DNA of 64,000 bases from Microvirga massiliensis (GTDB lineage Bacteria; Pseudomonadota; Alphaproteobacteria; Rhizobiales; Beijerinckiaceae), in the NCBI RefSeq assembly GCF_001006805.1, contig NZ_LN811350.1:904112-968111 (forward strand), read 5' to 3'. The position numbers and the translations under genes are program-made. A model generated the notes under the pieces. The model was not told the DNA's origin, did not search any database, and worked only from the letters and a program-made list of their open reading frames with translations. Below are positions 44,540 to 54,837 of this stretch, piece by piece (the first letter of the stretch is position 1; every line of letters begins with the position of its first letter).

Positions 44540-46297
44540 TCAGCTCTTCTTCGGAGGCGAGGCCGGCCAGCTCTTGATGAGGGTGTCGTAGTCCACCGTC
44601 TCGCCCTTAGGCTTCTCGTTGGCGAGCTTGCGCTGCGGCGCCACGGTGCCGGAAGTTTCGGCCTTCTTGAACCATTCCTCCGCGGAGGTCTTCGGGTTCA
44701 GCTTCGGGCCGCACTCGCCTTGGACATTGGCGCGTTCGAGCCGGGCGAGGACGTCGTCCTGCGCGGCGGCGAGCGCGTTCATGGCCTCCTGCGGAGTCTT
44801 GGCGCCGGAAGCGGCATCGCCGATGTTCTGCCACCAGAGCTGCGCGAGCTTCGGGTAGTCCGGCACGTTGTTGCCCGTCGGAGTCCATTGGACACGGGCC
44901 GGCGAGCGATAGAACTCGACGAGCCCGCCGAGCTTCGGAGCACGGTCCGTCATCGACTGGTGCCAGATGTCGCTCTCGCGGATGAAGGTCAGGCCGACAT
45001 GGCTCTTCTTCAGCGAGACGCTCTTCGAGGTCACGAACTGCGCATAGAGCCAGGCGGCCTTGCGGCGCTCCACCGGAGTCGACTTCAAGAGCGTCCAGGA
45101 GCCGGCATCCTGATATCCGAGCTTCATGCCGTCCTTCCAGTAGGACCCGTGCGGAGACGGCGCCATCCGCCATTTCGGGGTGCCGTCAGCGTTCACGACG
45201 GGCAGGCCCGGCTTCACCATGTCGGCCGTGAAGGCGGTGTACCAGAAGATCTGCTGGGCGATGTTGCCCTGCGCGGGAACGGGACCGGATTCCGAGAAGG
45301 TCATGCCGCCCGCCTGCGGAGGCGCATATTTCTTCATCCACTCGAGATATTTGGCGATCGAGTAGACGGCGGCCGGGCCGTTGGTGTCGCCGCCCCGCTC
45401 GACGGACGAGCCGACCGGCCGGCAGCCCTCCATTCGGATGCCCCATTCGTCGACGGGCAGACCGTTCGGAATGCCTTTGTCGCCATTGCCGGCCATCGAG
45501 AGCCATGCGTCGGTGAAGCGCCAGCCGAGCGACGGATCCTTCTTGCCGTAATCCATGTGGCCATAGACTTTGACGCCGTCGATCTCCTTCACGTCGTTCG
45601 TAAAGAACTCGGCGATGTCCTCATAGGCCGACCAGTTCACCGGGACGCCGAGATCATAGCCGTATTTGGCCTTGAACTTTTCCTTGAGATCCGGGCGCTG
45701 GAACCAGTCATAGCGGAACCAGTAGAGGTTCGCGAACTGCTGGTCGGGCAGCTGGTACATCTTGCCGTCCGGAGCCGTCGTGAACGATTTCCCGATGAAG
45801 TCGTCGACGTCGAGTGTCGGTAACGTGACGTCCTTGCCTTCGCCTTTCATCCAGTCGTCGAGTGCGATGGCCTGCTTGTAGCGAAAATGCGTGCCGATGA
45901 GGTCCGAGTCGTTCACCCAGGCGTCGTAGATGTTGCGACCGGACTGCATCTGGGTCTGGATCTTCTCGACGACGTCCCCCTCCTGGATGAGGTCGTGGTT
46001 GAGCTTGATGCCTGTGATTTCCGTGAAGGCTTTCGCGAGCGTGCGGGCCTCGTATTCATGCGTCGTGATGGTCTCGGAAACGACGTTGATCTCCATGCCC
46101 TGGAATGGCTTCGCGGCATTCACGAACCATTCCATCTCCTTCAACTGGTCTTCCTTCGAGATCGTCGAAGGCTGGAACTCGGACTCGATCCATCGGCGTG
46201 CCTCCTCCATTCCGGCAAACGCCGTGCCGGCGCCGAGCGTCATGGCGAGGGCGCTGGCGGAGATAAGAAGCGTGAGGTTGCGTGTCCTCGATAACAT
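44540..46297 (-). CDS. glpV: Glycerol-type ABC transporter substrate-binding protein (GlpV-like)
   Basis: A large periplasmic receptor of 585 residues with a signal peptide (SRTRNLTLLISASALAMTLGAGTAFA). The mature start GMEEARRWIESEFQPSTISKEDQ and the segments MEINVVSETITTHEYE, AWVNDSDLIGTHFRY and QFANLYWFRYDWFQRPDLKEKFKAKYGYDLGVP match the rhizobial GlpV group. The length (about 570-590) is normal. GGGAGG precedes the ATG. It is last in the six-gene unit glpSTPQUV, whose gene order is the main reason for the glycerol assignment; no glpD, glpK or glpR lies in the window. Confidence 0.82.
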   Translation of the reverse strand: MLSRTRNLTLLISASALAMTLGAGTAFAGMEEARRWIESEFQPSTISKEDQLKEMEWFVNAAKPFQGMEINVVSETITTHEYEARTLAKAFTEITGIKLNHDLIQEGDVVEKIQTQMQSGRNIYDAWVNDSDLIGTHFRYKQAIALDDWMKGEGKDVTLPTLDVDDFIGKSFTTAPDGKMYQLPDQQFANLYWFRYDWFQRPDLKEKFKAKYGYDLGVPVNWSAYEDIAEFFTNDVKEIDGVKVYGHMDYGKKDPSLGWRFTDAWLSMAGNGDKGIPNGLPVDEWGIRMEGCRPVGSSVERGGDTNGPAAVYSIAKYLEWMKKYAPPQAGGMTFSESGPVPAQGNIAQQIFWYTAFTADMVKPGLPVVNADGTPKWRMAPSPHGSYWKDGMKLGYQDAGSWTLLKSTPVERRKAAWLYAQFVTSKSVSLKKSHVGLTFIRESDIWHQSMTDRAPKLGGLVEFYRSPARVQWTPTGNNVPDYPKLAQLWWQNIGDAASGAKTPQEAMNALAAAQDDVLARLERANVQGECGPKLNPKTSAEEWFKKAETSGTVAPQRKLANEKPKGETVDYDTLIKSWPASPPKKS

Positions 46298-46431
46298 GGG
46301 GTCCTCCCGACGATGCCTGATCGATCTTCCATCGATCGTCCCTTCAGCCAAAATGGCCGGAGAGCCATTCTTGGCACTGCGCTTCGCGGAAGCATGCTGG
46401 CGCGAAACGCAGAGCCGAAACCGAATACGCG

Positions 46432-46710
46432 TCACACGAAGCGGAACACAGCCGCCGCGAAGAGAAGAGACAGGACGAGGGCCGGCCAGAGGTTCGAATC
46501 GACGAGGCCAAGCCAGCCGAGATGGATGAAAGCCGCTCCGATCAATGAGATGAAGAGCCTGTCGCCGCGGGTGGTCGGAATCCGCAGAACGCCGACGCGG
46601 ACCGTCTCGGGGCGAAGGATCGCAAGCGCCGTCATGATGGCGAGCAGGCCTGCAATCGTCGCGAAGAAGACCGCAGTCTGCCAAGTCCAGGCCATCCAGG
46701 CTAGATCCAT
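46432..46710 (-). CDS. glpU: DUF2160 small membrane protein (GlpU-like)
   Basis: A protein of 92 residues with three predicted membrane helices. DLAWMAWTWQTAVFFATIAGL is the typical DUF2160 start, followed by RPETVRVGVLRIPTTRGDRLFISLIGAAFIHLGWLG. Members occur almost only between the permease and binding-protein genes of GlpSTPQUV-type importers; the role is unknown. The ATG at 46710 has GGAG 8 bases upstream; an ATG at 46731 lacks a site. Confidence 0.85.
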   Translation of the reverse strand: MDLAWMAWTWQTAVFFATIAGLLAIMTALAILRPETVRVGVLRIPTTRGDRLFISLIGAAFIHLGWLGLVDSNLWPALVLSLLFAAAVFRFV

Positions 46711-46786
46711 TGCCGGCACTCCCGATGACATGCCGTGCCGGAAATTCTCTGGCGCATGACGGAACCTACAGCGAGCGTTCCCGGCA

Positions 46787-47671
<885 letters not shown>

Positions 47672-47711
47672 GCCCGAGGCCTCCGGTGACGCTTTATGTC
47701 GAAGCGGGAGA

Positions 47712-48608
47712 TCATCCCTCGACCCTCTCCCGGTCCGCATCGACGTTCGTCATCACGGTGTAGAAGACCCAGCATAGGGCCAGGATGATGAGGTTATAGA
47801 CGAGCGACATCGCGGCCGCCCTGCCGAGATCGAACTGGCCCAGTGCGAGCTTGACGAGATCGATCGACAGGAAGGTCGTCGCATTGCCAGGCCCGCCGCC
47901 GGTGAGCACGAAGGGCTCCGTGTAGATCATGAAGGAATCCATGAAGCGCAGGAGGACGGCGATGAGCAGCACGCGCCGCATCTTCGGCAGCTGAATGGTG
48001 CGGAAGACCGCCCAGCGCGAGGCGCCGTCGATCCGGGCCGCTTGGTAATAAGCGTCCGGAATGGATTTCAGACCGGCATAGCAGAGGAGGGCGACGAGGC
48101 TCGTCCAGTGCCAGACGTCCATGACGATGATCGTGGCCCAGGCGTCGAGCGGGTCGGCCACGTAGTTGTAATCGATGCCGAGGCTGTTGATCGCGTAGCC
48201 CAGAAGGCCGATGTCGCCCCGGGCGAAAACCTGCCAGATCGTGCCGACGACGTTCCACGGAATCAGGAGCGGCAGAGCCATGAGGACGAGGCAGAGAGCG
48301 ACGGTCCAGCCCTCCCGCGGCATCGACAAGGCGATGAGAATCCCGAGCGGAATCTCGATCGCGAGGATGATCGCCGAGAACAGAAGGTTGCGCCACAGGG
48401 ATTCGAAAAAGCGCTCTCCGAGCTGGCTCGATGGGTCGAGCAGTTCCTGGAACCAGCCGACGCCATTCCAGAAGAACTGATTGTTCCCGAAGGTGTCCTG
48501 GACGGAATAATTGACGACCGTCATCATCGGCAGCACGGCCGAGAAGGCGACGATCGCGAAGACGGGCAGGACGAGGAACCAGGCCCTGTTGTCGGCAACC
48601 TTCGTCAT
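47712..48608 (-). CDS. glpP: Glycerol-type ABC transporter permease (GlpP-like)
   Basis: An inner-membrane permease of 298 residues (MalF-like), six helices. WFLVLPVFAIVAFSAVLPMMTVVNYSVQD forms the first helix. The loop YYQAARIDGASRWAVFRTIQLPKMRRVL is the EAA motif that contacts the ATPase, and MDSFMIYTEPFVLTGGGPGNATTFLS is typical of the group. Its ATG overlaps the stop of the upstream ATPase gene (ATGA at 48605-48608). It forms the channel with GlpQ. Confidence 0.88.
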   Translation of the reverse strand: MTKVADNRAWFLVLPVFAIVAFSAVLPMMTVVNYSVQDTFGNNQFFWNGVGWFQELLDPSSQLGERFFESLWRNLLFSAIILAIEIPLGILIALSMPREGWTVALCLVLMALPLLIPWNVVGTIWQVFARGDIGLLGYAINSLGIDYNYVADPLDAWATIIVMDVWHWTSLVALLCYAGLKSIPDAYYQAARIDGASRWAVFRTIQLPKMRRVLLIAVLLRFMDSFMIYTEPFVLTGGGPGNATTFLSIDLVKLALGQFDLGRAAAMSLVYNLIILALCWVFYTVMTNVDADRERVEG

Positions 48609-49705
48609 GATGCCGCAACTCCTGCAGCATCGCCCGTGACGAGGTGGCCATCGGCATAGATGTGGACGTGGCGCGGGTCGAATTCCAGCGATGCTTCGTC
48701 GCCGTCGGGAACGAAATCTTCGGTGACGCTCGCAGCCAGCGCCTGTCCGGCCATTTCGACGCGCGCGATCCGCACCCGGCCGAGATCATCGATCCGCTTC
48801 AACCGCACCGGCAACCCGTCTCCCTTCAGTTTCAGGAACGCGAATTCCGGCCGTATGCCGAGCTCGATCCGGGCCCCTTTCGGCAGGCGCGCATAGCCGC
48901 GTGCAAGCTGGATGGGCTCATGTCCGACATAGGCAGTTGTCCCTTCGACGCGACAGGGCAGCACGTTCATGCCCGGCGAGCCGATGAAATAGCCCACGAA
49001 GGTGTGGGCAGGACGCTCGAAGAGTTCATCGGGCGTTCCGGTCTGCACGACGGCGCCGTCATGCATGACCACGACCCTGTCCGCGAAGGTGAGGGCCTCC
49101 GTCTGATCATGGGTGACATAGATCATCGTGACGTCGAGTGCGCGGTGCAGCTCCTTGAGCATCGATCGCAGCTGCCATTTGAGATGCGGATCGATGACCG
49201 TGAGCGGCTCGTCGAACAGGATCGCCGCGACGTCGGGGCGGACGAGACCGCGGCCGAGCGAGATCTTCTGCTTCATGTCGGCCGTGAGGTTGCGTGCCTT
49301 GCGGTCGAGAACCGGGTTGAGACCGAGAAGGCCGCCGATCTCCTTCACGCGCGCCTCCGTCTCGTTCCGGGGCACGCGCCGGTTCTTGAGCGGGAAGGCG
49401 AGGTTCTCGCGCACCGTCATGGTGTCATAGACCACGGGGAACTGGAAGACCTGCGCGATGTTGCGGGCTTCGGTCGGAAGGTCAGTGACGTCGCGATCGC
49501 CGAACAGGATGCGACCGCGCGTCGGACGCACGAGGCCAGAGATGATGTTAAGAAGGGTCGTCTTTCCGCAGCCCGACGGCCCGAGCAGCGCATAGGCGCC
49601 GCCCTGCTCCCAGACATGGCTGATTTCCTTGAGAGCGTAGTCCTCGGGGCCGCTTGGATCGGTCTTATAGCTATGCGCGAGGCGACTGAGCGTGATCCGT
49701 GCCAT
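48605..49705 (-). CDS. glpT: Glycerol-type ABC transporter ATP-binding protein 2 (GlpT-like), degenerate signature motif
   Basis: An ATPase subunit of 366 residues. Walker A is GPSGCGKTT, the Q-loop VFQFPVVYDTMTV, Walker B AAILFDEPLTVID and the H-loop YVTHDQTEALTFADRV, all canonical. The ABC signature, however, reads NLTADMKQKISLGR instead of LSGGQ. The C-terminal regulatory TOBE-like domain (about 235-366) is present. Together with GlpS, which has the opposite set of defects, it should form a heterodimer with a single fully competent ATP site. Confidence 0.87.
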   Translation of the reverse strand: MARITLSRLAHSYKTDPSGPEDYALKEISHVWEQGGAYALLGPSGCGKTTLLNIISGLVRPTRGRILFGDRDVTDLPTEARNIAQVFQFPVVYDTMTVRENLAFPLKNRRVPRNETEARVKEIGGLLGLNPVLDRKARNLTADMKQKISLGRGLVRPDVAAILFDEPLTVIDPHLKWQLRSMLKELHRALDVTMIYVTHDQTEALTFADRVVVMHDGAVVQTGTPDELFERPAHTFVGYFIGSPGMNVLPCRVEGTTAYVGHEPIQLARGYARLPKGARIELGIRPEFAFLKLKGDGLPVRLKRIDDLGRVRIARVEMAGQALAASVTEDFVPDGDEASLEFDPRHVHIYADGHLVTGDAAGVAAS

Positions 49706-49718
49706 CGCGCGCTCCCCG

Positions 49719-50801
49719 TCAGGCCGCCTGCGCGAGAGCCGGCGACGCGAGCCGGCCGCTCTCGTCGAACACGAACAATCGTCGCTGATCGAGGGACGCC
49801 GTGACCGGCGTTCCGGGCTCGAGCCTCGACACGCCGGGCATGAGCGCGATGAAGCGATGATCTCCCGAATCGAGGTGCACGAAGGTCTCCGAACCGGTGA
49901 TTTCCGCGACCGAGACCGTCGCCGGCAGTGGAATGCCGGTGCCCCTGTGTTCCAGGCCGAGATGATGTGCCCGGAAGCCGAGAGTGTACACCCCGTCGGG
50001 CAGGCCCGCGAGCACGCCCGTCGCGTGGATGTCGCCGCCGGTGTCGAGGGAGAGGGTCGATCCGCGCTTGCGAGCCGTCAATGTGTTGAGAGGCGGGTCC
50101 GAAAAGACGGAGGCCGTCCTCAGATCGTCGGGGCTGCGATAGACACGCGGGGTCTCGCCGAATTGGGTCACGCGGCCCTGGAAGAGTGTGGCGGTTCGCC
50201 CGCCGAGGAGCAGGGCTTCCGAAGGCTCGGTCGTGGCATAGACGAAGATTGCGCCGGAGGCCGCAAAGATACGGGGCAGCTCTTCCCTGAGCTCCTCGCG
50301 GAGCTTGTAATCCAGGTTGGCGAGGGGCTCGTCGAGCAGCACGAGATCGGCCCGCTTCACGAGCGCGCGCGCTATCGCGGTACGCTGCTGCTGGCCGCCC
50401 GAGAGGTTGAGGGGTTTGCGTTCGAGGAAGGGCTCGAGCCGCAGGAGGCGGGCGGCCTCGCGCACCCGGCTCTCGATCTCCGCCGCGGGCAGCCGTGCCA
50501 CTCTCAGTGGAGAGGCGATATTCTCGTAAACTGTGAGCGACGGGTAATTGATGAACTGCTGATAGACCATCGCAACGCTGCGGCGCTGCACGGGCCAACC
50601 GGTCACATCCTTCCCGTCGACGAAGACGCGCCCGCTGGTCGGCGCATCGAGGCCCGCCATCAACCGCATGAGCGAGGTCTTGCCCGAGAGCGTCGCGCCG
50701 AGAAGGACGTTGAGTGAACCGCGCTCGAGCGTCAGCGATACGTCCCGGATGTGGGTTTCCGCCCCGACCTCTTTTGTGACGCTTTCAAGGACGAGAGTCA
50801 C
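49719..50801 (-). CDS. glpS: Glycerol-type ABC transporter ATP-binding protein 1 (GlpS-like), degenerate H-loop
   Basis: An ATPase subunit of 360 residues. Walker A is GATLSGKTS, the Q-loop VYQQFINYPSL, the signature LNLSGGQQQRTAIARAL is canonical and Walker B is LVLLDEPLANLD. The H-loop reads VYATTEPSEALLLGG, with Thr in the position of the switch His. The C-terminal TOBE-like domain follows. It starts at a GTG (50801) with GGGAGG 8 bases upstream and is the first gene of the six-gene operon. An inverted-repeat cluster at 51048-51075 lies upstream. Confidence 0.87.
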   Translation of the reverse strand: MTLVLESVTKEVGAETHIRDVSLTLERGSLNVLLGATLSGKTSLMRLMAGLDAPTSGRVFVDGKDVTGWPVQRRSVAMVYQQFINYPSLTVYENIASPLRVARLPAAEIESRVREAARLLRLEPFLERKPLNLSGGQQQRTAIARALVKRADLVLLDEPLANLDYKLREELREELPRIFAASGAIFVYATTEPSEALLLGGRTATLFQGRVTQFGETPRVYRSPDDLRTASVFSDPPLNTLTARKRGSTLSLDTGGDIHATGVLAGLPDGVYTLGFRAHHLGLEHRGTGIPLPATVSVAEITGSETFVHLDSGDHRFIALMPGVSRLEPGTPVTASLDQRRLFVFDESGRLASPALAQAA

Positions 50802-51047
50802 ACCGTGGCCCTCCCACTGGAAGTCCTGATGGGCTCCCCGGAACCACCCGCATCGGGACAGGAATCGTCCGCTACGCAGCTACGCGACGGCAAGCGCTCC
50901 TCCCGGGTCGGCCTCACGAGAGGAGACCTCCGCCTCGACTATTGTCGTTGGGTCGAGGCTAGGCGAGTGACCTTACGAAAGCAAGACGGGAGGGTGGGGC
51001 GGACCGGTATCTCACTGTGTGATGTGATGCGCACGTCGTACGCGTCC

Positions 51048-51075
51048 CACCGATTCGGTGATCCGGTTCACCGAA
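51048..51075. promoter_or_regulatory. Candidate operator upstream of the glp-type operon
   Basis: Three alternating half-sites: CACCGA-T-TCGGTG (51048-51060) overlaps the 8-bp inverted repeat TTCGGTGA / TCACCGAA (51054-51061 and 51068-51075, spacer TCCGGT). It lies 250 bases before glpS in a 380-base gap that otherwise holds nothing recognised. Confidence 0.5.
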
Positions 51076-51184
51076 GAAGATATATGAGATCTAAAGAAGT
51101 GAGCCAATTCCACGTGGGTTGGAATGGCTCCCAGGACACGGCGGACCCGCTACTGACGTATGACCGCCGATGGTATGGTAGCCC

Positions 51185-52912
51185 TCACGCCACGCGGTCA
51201 CCCTTCTTGACCTGCACCGCGCGGTTGTCTGCCGCCGGCAGCATTTTCGCAGGGTCGCGTGTCACCACGACGTCGAGCACGACGGGGCCGGATGTCCGCA
51301 ACGCCCGCTCCAGGGCCGACGCAACGCCTGCGGGCTCCTCGACGCGAATGCCGGTGCAGCCGAGCGCGTTCGCGACGTCCGCATAGTTGATCTCCGCAAG
51401 ATCGGAGGCGTGGTAGGAGCCGGCCCCGTACATGAGATGCTGGAGGGCCTTCACGTAGCCGGATGCGGCATTGTTCACGACGATGAGCGTGAAGGACAGG
51501 CCCATCCGGCGCGCCGTCTCGAGCTCGCCGAGCATCATGTTGAAGCCGCCGTCGCCCGTGAGGCTCACGACCTTGCGGCCCGGCGCGGCGAGCGCAGCGC
51601 CCATGGCGCCGGGAAGCCCGTAGCCGATCGAGGCAAAGCCCCGGTCCGGGACGAAACCGCGGCCCGCCCGCTTGGTGTCGTAGAGCAGTCCGCCCCAGTG
51701 GGCGGCGAAGCCGCCATCGGCGACAAGCAGGGCGTCCTCCGGCATGATGCGGTTCAGCTCGCCCATGAGACGGCCCATGCTCACCGGGACCTCGTCCGAG
51801 GTGTAGCGTTCGGTGGCCGTTTCGCGCCAAGCCCCCATGCGCCGGCTCACCTCCGCGGCGTAGGCCTCCTGGCGCGCCGCGATCGCCGGGGCATCCGCTT
51901 TCAGCGCTGCATGGAGATCCTCGACCCCGGCCCGTGCGTCGCCCCAGAGCGCAATATCCGGCTCCATGGTGCGGCCGAACTCCTCCGCGACGATGTCGAG
52001 GTGGATGATCGTCTTGCCGCGGGGCGGGACGGTGTAGCGCTTCGTGGCGATCTCTCCGAGCTTGCAGCCGATCACCAGAAGCACGTCGGCCTCCTCGATC
52101 AAGCCGTTGGCGATCCGGTCGTAACGTCCGAACAAGCCGGCGCTCAGCGGATCGGAGCAGGGGATCGCGCCCTTGCCGGTCATGGTGTGCGCCACGGGCA
52201 GCATCAAGGCGCGTGCGAAGGCCGTCAGCGCCTCGGCAGCGCCGCTGAGATGCACACCGCCGCCGGCGAGGACGATCGGGCGCTTCGCCTTCGCGAGGAG
52301 AGCGGCAGCCATCGCGAGGCTCGCAGCGTCCGGGCGGCACCGGATCGCCGGAGCCGCTTCGTTCGCTGGGTTCGCGCGGAACGCGTCTTCTGCAAATGGA
52401 TGTGTCGCGTGACAAATGTCCTCGGGCACGTCGACGACGACCGGACCGGGCCGACCCGTGGTGGCCACGGCGAAGGCGCGGCGCATCAGTTCGGGAATGC
52501 GGTCCACGACCTCGATCCGCAGCAACTCCTTCACTGCAGGGCGAAGGATTTCGAGCTGACGCGATTCCTGGGTCATGTTCTTCCAGGAGTGCTGCCGGTG
52601 GGTGTTGCCCGTCAGGACGACGAGCGGGGTGCCCGCATTGAGCGCCTCGACGAGACCAGTGACGAGGTTCGTGGCGCCCGGGCCGAGCGTGGCATCGGCA
52701 AGGCCAACCCGCCCCGAGACCTTGGCATAGGCATCGGCTGCGAATACGCCCGCGCGCTCGTCATTGATGAGGTGGTGCTGCATGCCGAGCCGGCGCGCCG
52801 CGTCGTAGAAGGGCAGGAGCTGAAAGCCGCCCATTCCGAACATCGGCCCCCCGTTATGGGCCTGGATCATCCGGACGAGCGCTTCTCCACCGGTCATTTC
52901 ATTCGCGGACAT
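51185..52912 (-). CDS. Thiamine-pyrophosphate-dependent enzyme of the acetolactate synthase family
   Basis: A cytosolic TPP enzyme of 575 residues: N-terminal PYR domain with the activating Glu in INDERAGVFAADAYAKVSGR, a central transhydrogenase-like domain, and a C-terminal PP domain with the Mg-TPP motif LTGDGGFNMMLGELETARR...VVNN. It belongs to the IlvB/oxalyl-CoA decarboxylase/sulfoacetaldehyde group but has no distinctive motif for one substrate. No small regulatory subunit adjoins, arguing against branched-chain synthesis. It follows dctM by 31 bases as the last gene of the IclR-headed operon, so it probably acts on the acid imported by that TRAP system, perhaps with E1 alpha/beta. AGAGAGG precedes the ATG. 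Confidence 0.87.
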   Translation of the reverse strand: MSANEMTGGEALVRMIQAHNGGPMFGMGGFQLLPFYDAARRLGMQHHLINDERAGVFAADAYAKVSGRVGLADATLGPGATNLVTGLVEALNAGTPLVVLTGNTHRQHSWKNMTQESRQLEILRPAVKELLRIEVVDRIPELMRRAFAVATTGRPGPVVVDVPEDICHATHPFAEDAFRANPANEAAPAIRCRPDAASLAMAAALLAKAKRPIVLAGGGVHLSGAAEALTAFARALMLPVAHTMTGKGAIPCSDPLSAGLFGRYDRIANGLIEEADVLLVIGCKLGEIATKRYTVPPRGKTIIHLDIVAEEFGRTMEPDIALWGDARAGVEDLHAALKADAPAIAARQEAYAAEVSRRMGAWRETATERYTSDEVPVSMGRLMGELNRIMPEDALLVADGGFAAHWGGLLYDTKRAGRGFVPDRGFASIGYGLPGAMGAALAAPGRKVVSLTGDGGFNMMLGELETARRMGLSFTLIVVNNAASGYVKALQHLMYGAGSYHASDLAEINYADVANALGCTGIRVEEPAGVASALERALRTSGPVVLDVVVTRDPAKMLPAADNRAVQVKKGDRVA

Positions 52913-52943
52913 GCCGAGCCTCTCTTTGTCAGGTGCGGGAGTT

Positions 52944-54227
52944 TCAGTAGCCGAGGACGCGCGGCAGCCAGAGCGCAAGCTCGGGGAACACGACGACGAG
53001 GCCGAGAACCACGAGCATGGCAACGACGAGCGGGAAGATGTAGCGCAGGGTCGCTTCCATGGGCACGCCGGCGATGCGGCAGGACACCATCAGGTTGACG
53101 GCCATCGGCGGCGTGAATTGGCCGATTGCGATCTGGAGGGTGAGAAGAATCCCGAACCAGACGGGATCCCATCCGAAGCGATTCGCAATCGGAATCAGAA
53201 GCGGCAGAAGGATCAGGAAGATCGATACACCGTCGAGGAACATGCCGATCACGATCACCAGCGCAATGAGAAGCGCGAGGATCACGAATGGGCTTCCACC
53301 CGTCTCGACGATCGCATGCGCCGCCTGGTCAAACACGCCGAGCGTCGCGCCGGCCCAGGCGAAGATCGAGGCGAGCGCGACGACGATCAGGATGACGCCG
53401 GAGATCTCGGCTGCATCGACGAGCATCTCGTAGACGTCGCGCAAGGTCAGCGAGCGATAGATCACGAAACCCACGAAGAGGCCGTAGACGACGGCCATCA
53501 CGGCGGCTTCGGTTGGCGTGAACCAGCCCGCGCGCATGCCGCCCAGGATGATCACGGGCGCCAGCAGGCCCCAGATTGCTTCCTTGAAGGATTTCCAAAG
53601 GGGCGGGCGGGGAAGATCCTGCTCGGCGAGGCCGAAACCTTGCTTCTTCGACATCCAGAAGACCGGCACGAGAAGCGCGATGCCCGCCAGAATTCCAGGG
53701 ATCATGCCCGCCGCGAACAGGGCCGGTACAGAAGCCTGCGGAACGAGCACGCTGTAGATGATCAGCGCGATCGAGGGCGGAATGAGGATGTCCGTCGCGG
53801 CGGCCGCCCCGATCACGCTCGCGGAGAAGGCGCGCGGATAGCCGGCGCGGGACAGGGCGCCGATCATCGCACCGCCGACCGCTGCGGCATTCGCAGGACC
53901 TGAGCCCGAGATTCCGCCGAGAAACATGCTCACAATCACCGTCACGGCTGCGAGCGAACCCGTGCGACGGCCGATGAGAGCCGACGTGAAATTAACCAAG
54001 CGCATTGCGACGCCGGAGCGATCGAAGATGGCGCCAACCAGCACGAACATCGGCACGGCGAGGAGCGGATATTTCGCGATGCCCGTATAAGTCTGCGTGG
54101 GTGCTGCGAGGAGATTGAGATCCGCAAGATAAATCGCGAGCGAGCCAGCAAGGCCGAGTGCGACGCCGACCGGCGCGCCGACGACGAGGAGAAACGCGAA
54201 ACTCAGGAAGAGAGCGGCTGCGATCAT
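52944..54227 (-). CDS. dctM: TRAP transporter large permease (DctM)
   Basis: An ion-coupled translocating subunit of 427 residues with about 12 helices. Typical stretches are FLLVVGAPVGVALGLAGSLAI, PLLAVPMFVLVGAIFDRSGVAMRL, MFLGGISGSGPANAAAVGGAMIG, ATDILIPPSIALIIYSVL and GQFTPPMAVNLMVSC. Its ATG overlaps the dctQ stop (ATGA at 54225-54228). It works with DctQ and the DctP receptor encoded just upstream. Confidence 0.94.
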   Translation of the reverse strand: MIAAALFLSFAFLLVVGAPVGVALGLAGSLAIYLADLNLLAAPTQTYTGIAKYPLLAVPMFVLVGAIFDRSGVAMRLVNFTSALIGRRTGSLAAVTVIVSMFLGGISGSGPANAAAVGGAMIGALSRAGYPRAFSASVIGAAAATDILIPPSIALIIYSVLVPQASVPALFAAGMIPGILAGIALLVPVFWMSKKQGFGLAEQDLPRPPLWKSFKEAIWGLLAPVIILGGMRAGWFTPTEAAVMAVVYGLFVGFVIYRSLTLRDVYEMLVDAAEISGVILIVVALASIFAWAGATLGVFDQAAHAIVETGGSPFVILALLIALVIVIGMFLDGVSIFLILLPLLIPIANRFGWDPVWFGILLTLQIAIGQFTPPMAVNLMVSCRIAGVPMEATLRYIFPLVVAMLVVLGLVVVFPELALWLPRVLGY

Positions 54228-54763
54228 CAAAATGGCTCGATCCGGTCCTGCACAGCGCCATGTCGGGTCCGCAACGTCCCGATGAGATAGCCGATGGCCC
54301 GCGCAACGACGACGACGGCGAGGAGCGGCAGGGCGAGCGTATAGATCCATTGCGGCTCGCCGAGGCCAGGGGAAGTGACCTCGAACCGGTATTCGTCCCA
54401 GACCACTTGGCCGCCGAGAACGATCAGGAGAACGAACATCCCAATCGTGGCGAGGGTTGCGAGGATCTCGGCCCAGAACTGGCCCCGCGGGGGAAGGAGG
54501 CTCGCGAACCAGGTGATGCGGATCTGGCGATCCATGGCCGTTGCTATGCTTGCACCGAGCATCGTGACGACGACCATCAGCGCGATCGAATATTCCTCCG
54601 TGAACGCGAAGGAATAGTTCGTGAGATAGCGCGCGATGACATTGCCCAAGGTGATGAGGCAGAGCGCAGCCATGGCTATGGCAGCCACGATCTTCTCGAG
54701 CGTCAGCGGGACCGTCGGCTTCGGCTCGCTCGTCGTGAGGATGGGATCGCCGTCGGAGGGCAT
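54227..54763 (-). CDS. dctQ: TRAP transporter small permease (DctQ)
   Basis: A four-helix membrane protein of 178 residues. TLEKIVAAIAMAALCLITLGNVIARYLTN holds helix 1 and the conserved N-x-x-x-R motif; SFAFTEEYSIALMVVVTMLGAS is the second helix with the usual W/F-x-EE start, and helix 3 is followed by a periplasmic loop (FEVTSPGLGEPQWIY). It couples to DctM, whose start overlaps its stop. The ribosome-binding site is weak. Confidence 0.92.
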   Translation of the reverse strand: MPSDGDPILTTSEPKPTVPLTLEKIVAAIAMAALCLITLGNVIARYLTNYSFAFTEEYSIALMVVVTMLGASIATAMDRQIRITWFASLLPPRGQFWAEILATLATIGMFVLLIVLGGQVVWDEYRFEVTSPGLGEPQWIYTLALPLLAVVVVARAIGYLIGTLRTRHGAVQDRIEPF

Positions 54764-54837
54764 GAGGGACTTTCGAACCTGATCAGATGGGGGCGGGCAT
54801 TGGGCCCGCCTCCCGGACTGTTATACGAGAGACGACT

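Noticed and set aside
51410..53098. Plus-strand open frame of 562 codons
   Set aside because: Antisense to the TPP enzyme with canonical motifs on the minus strand.
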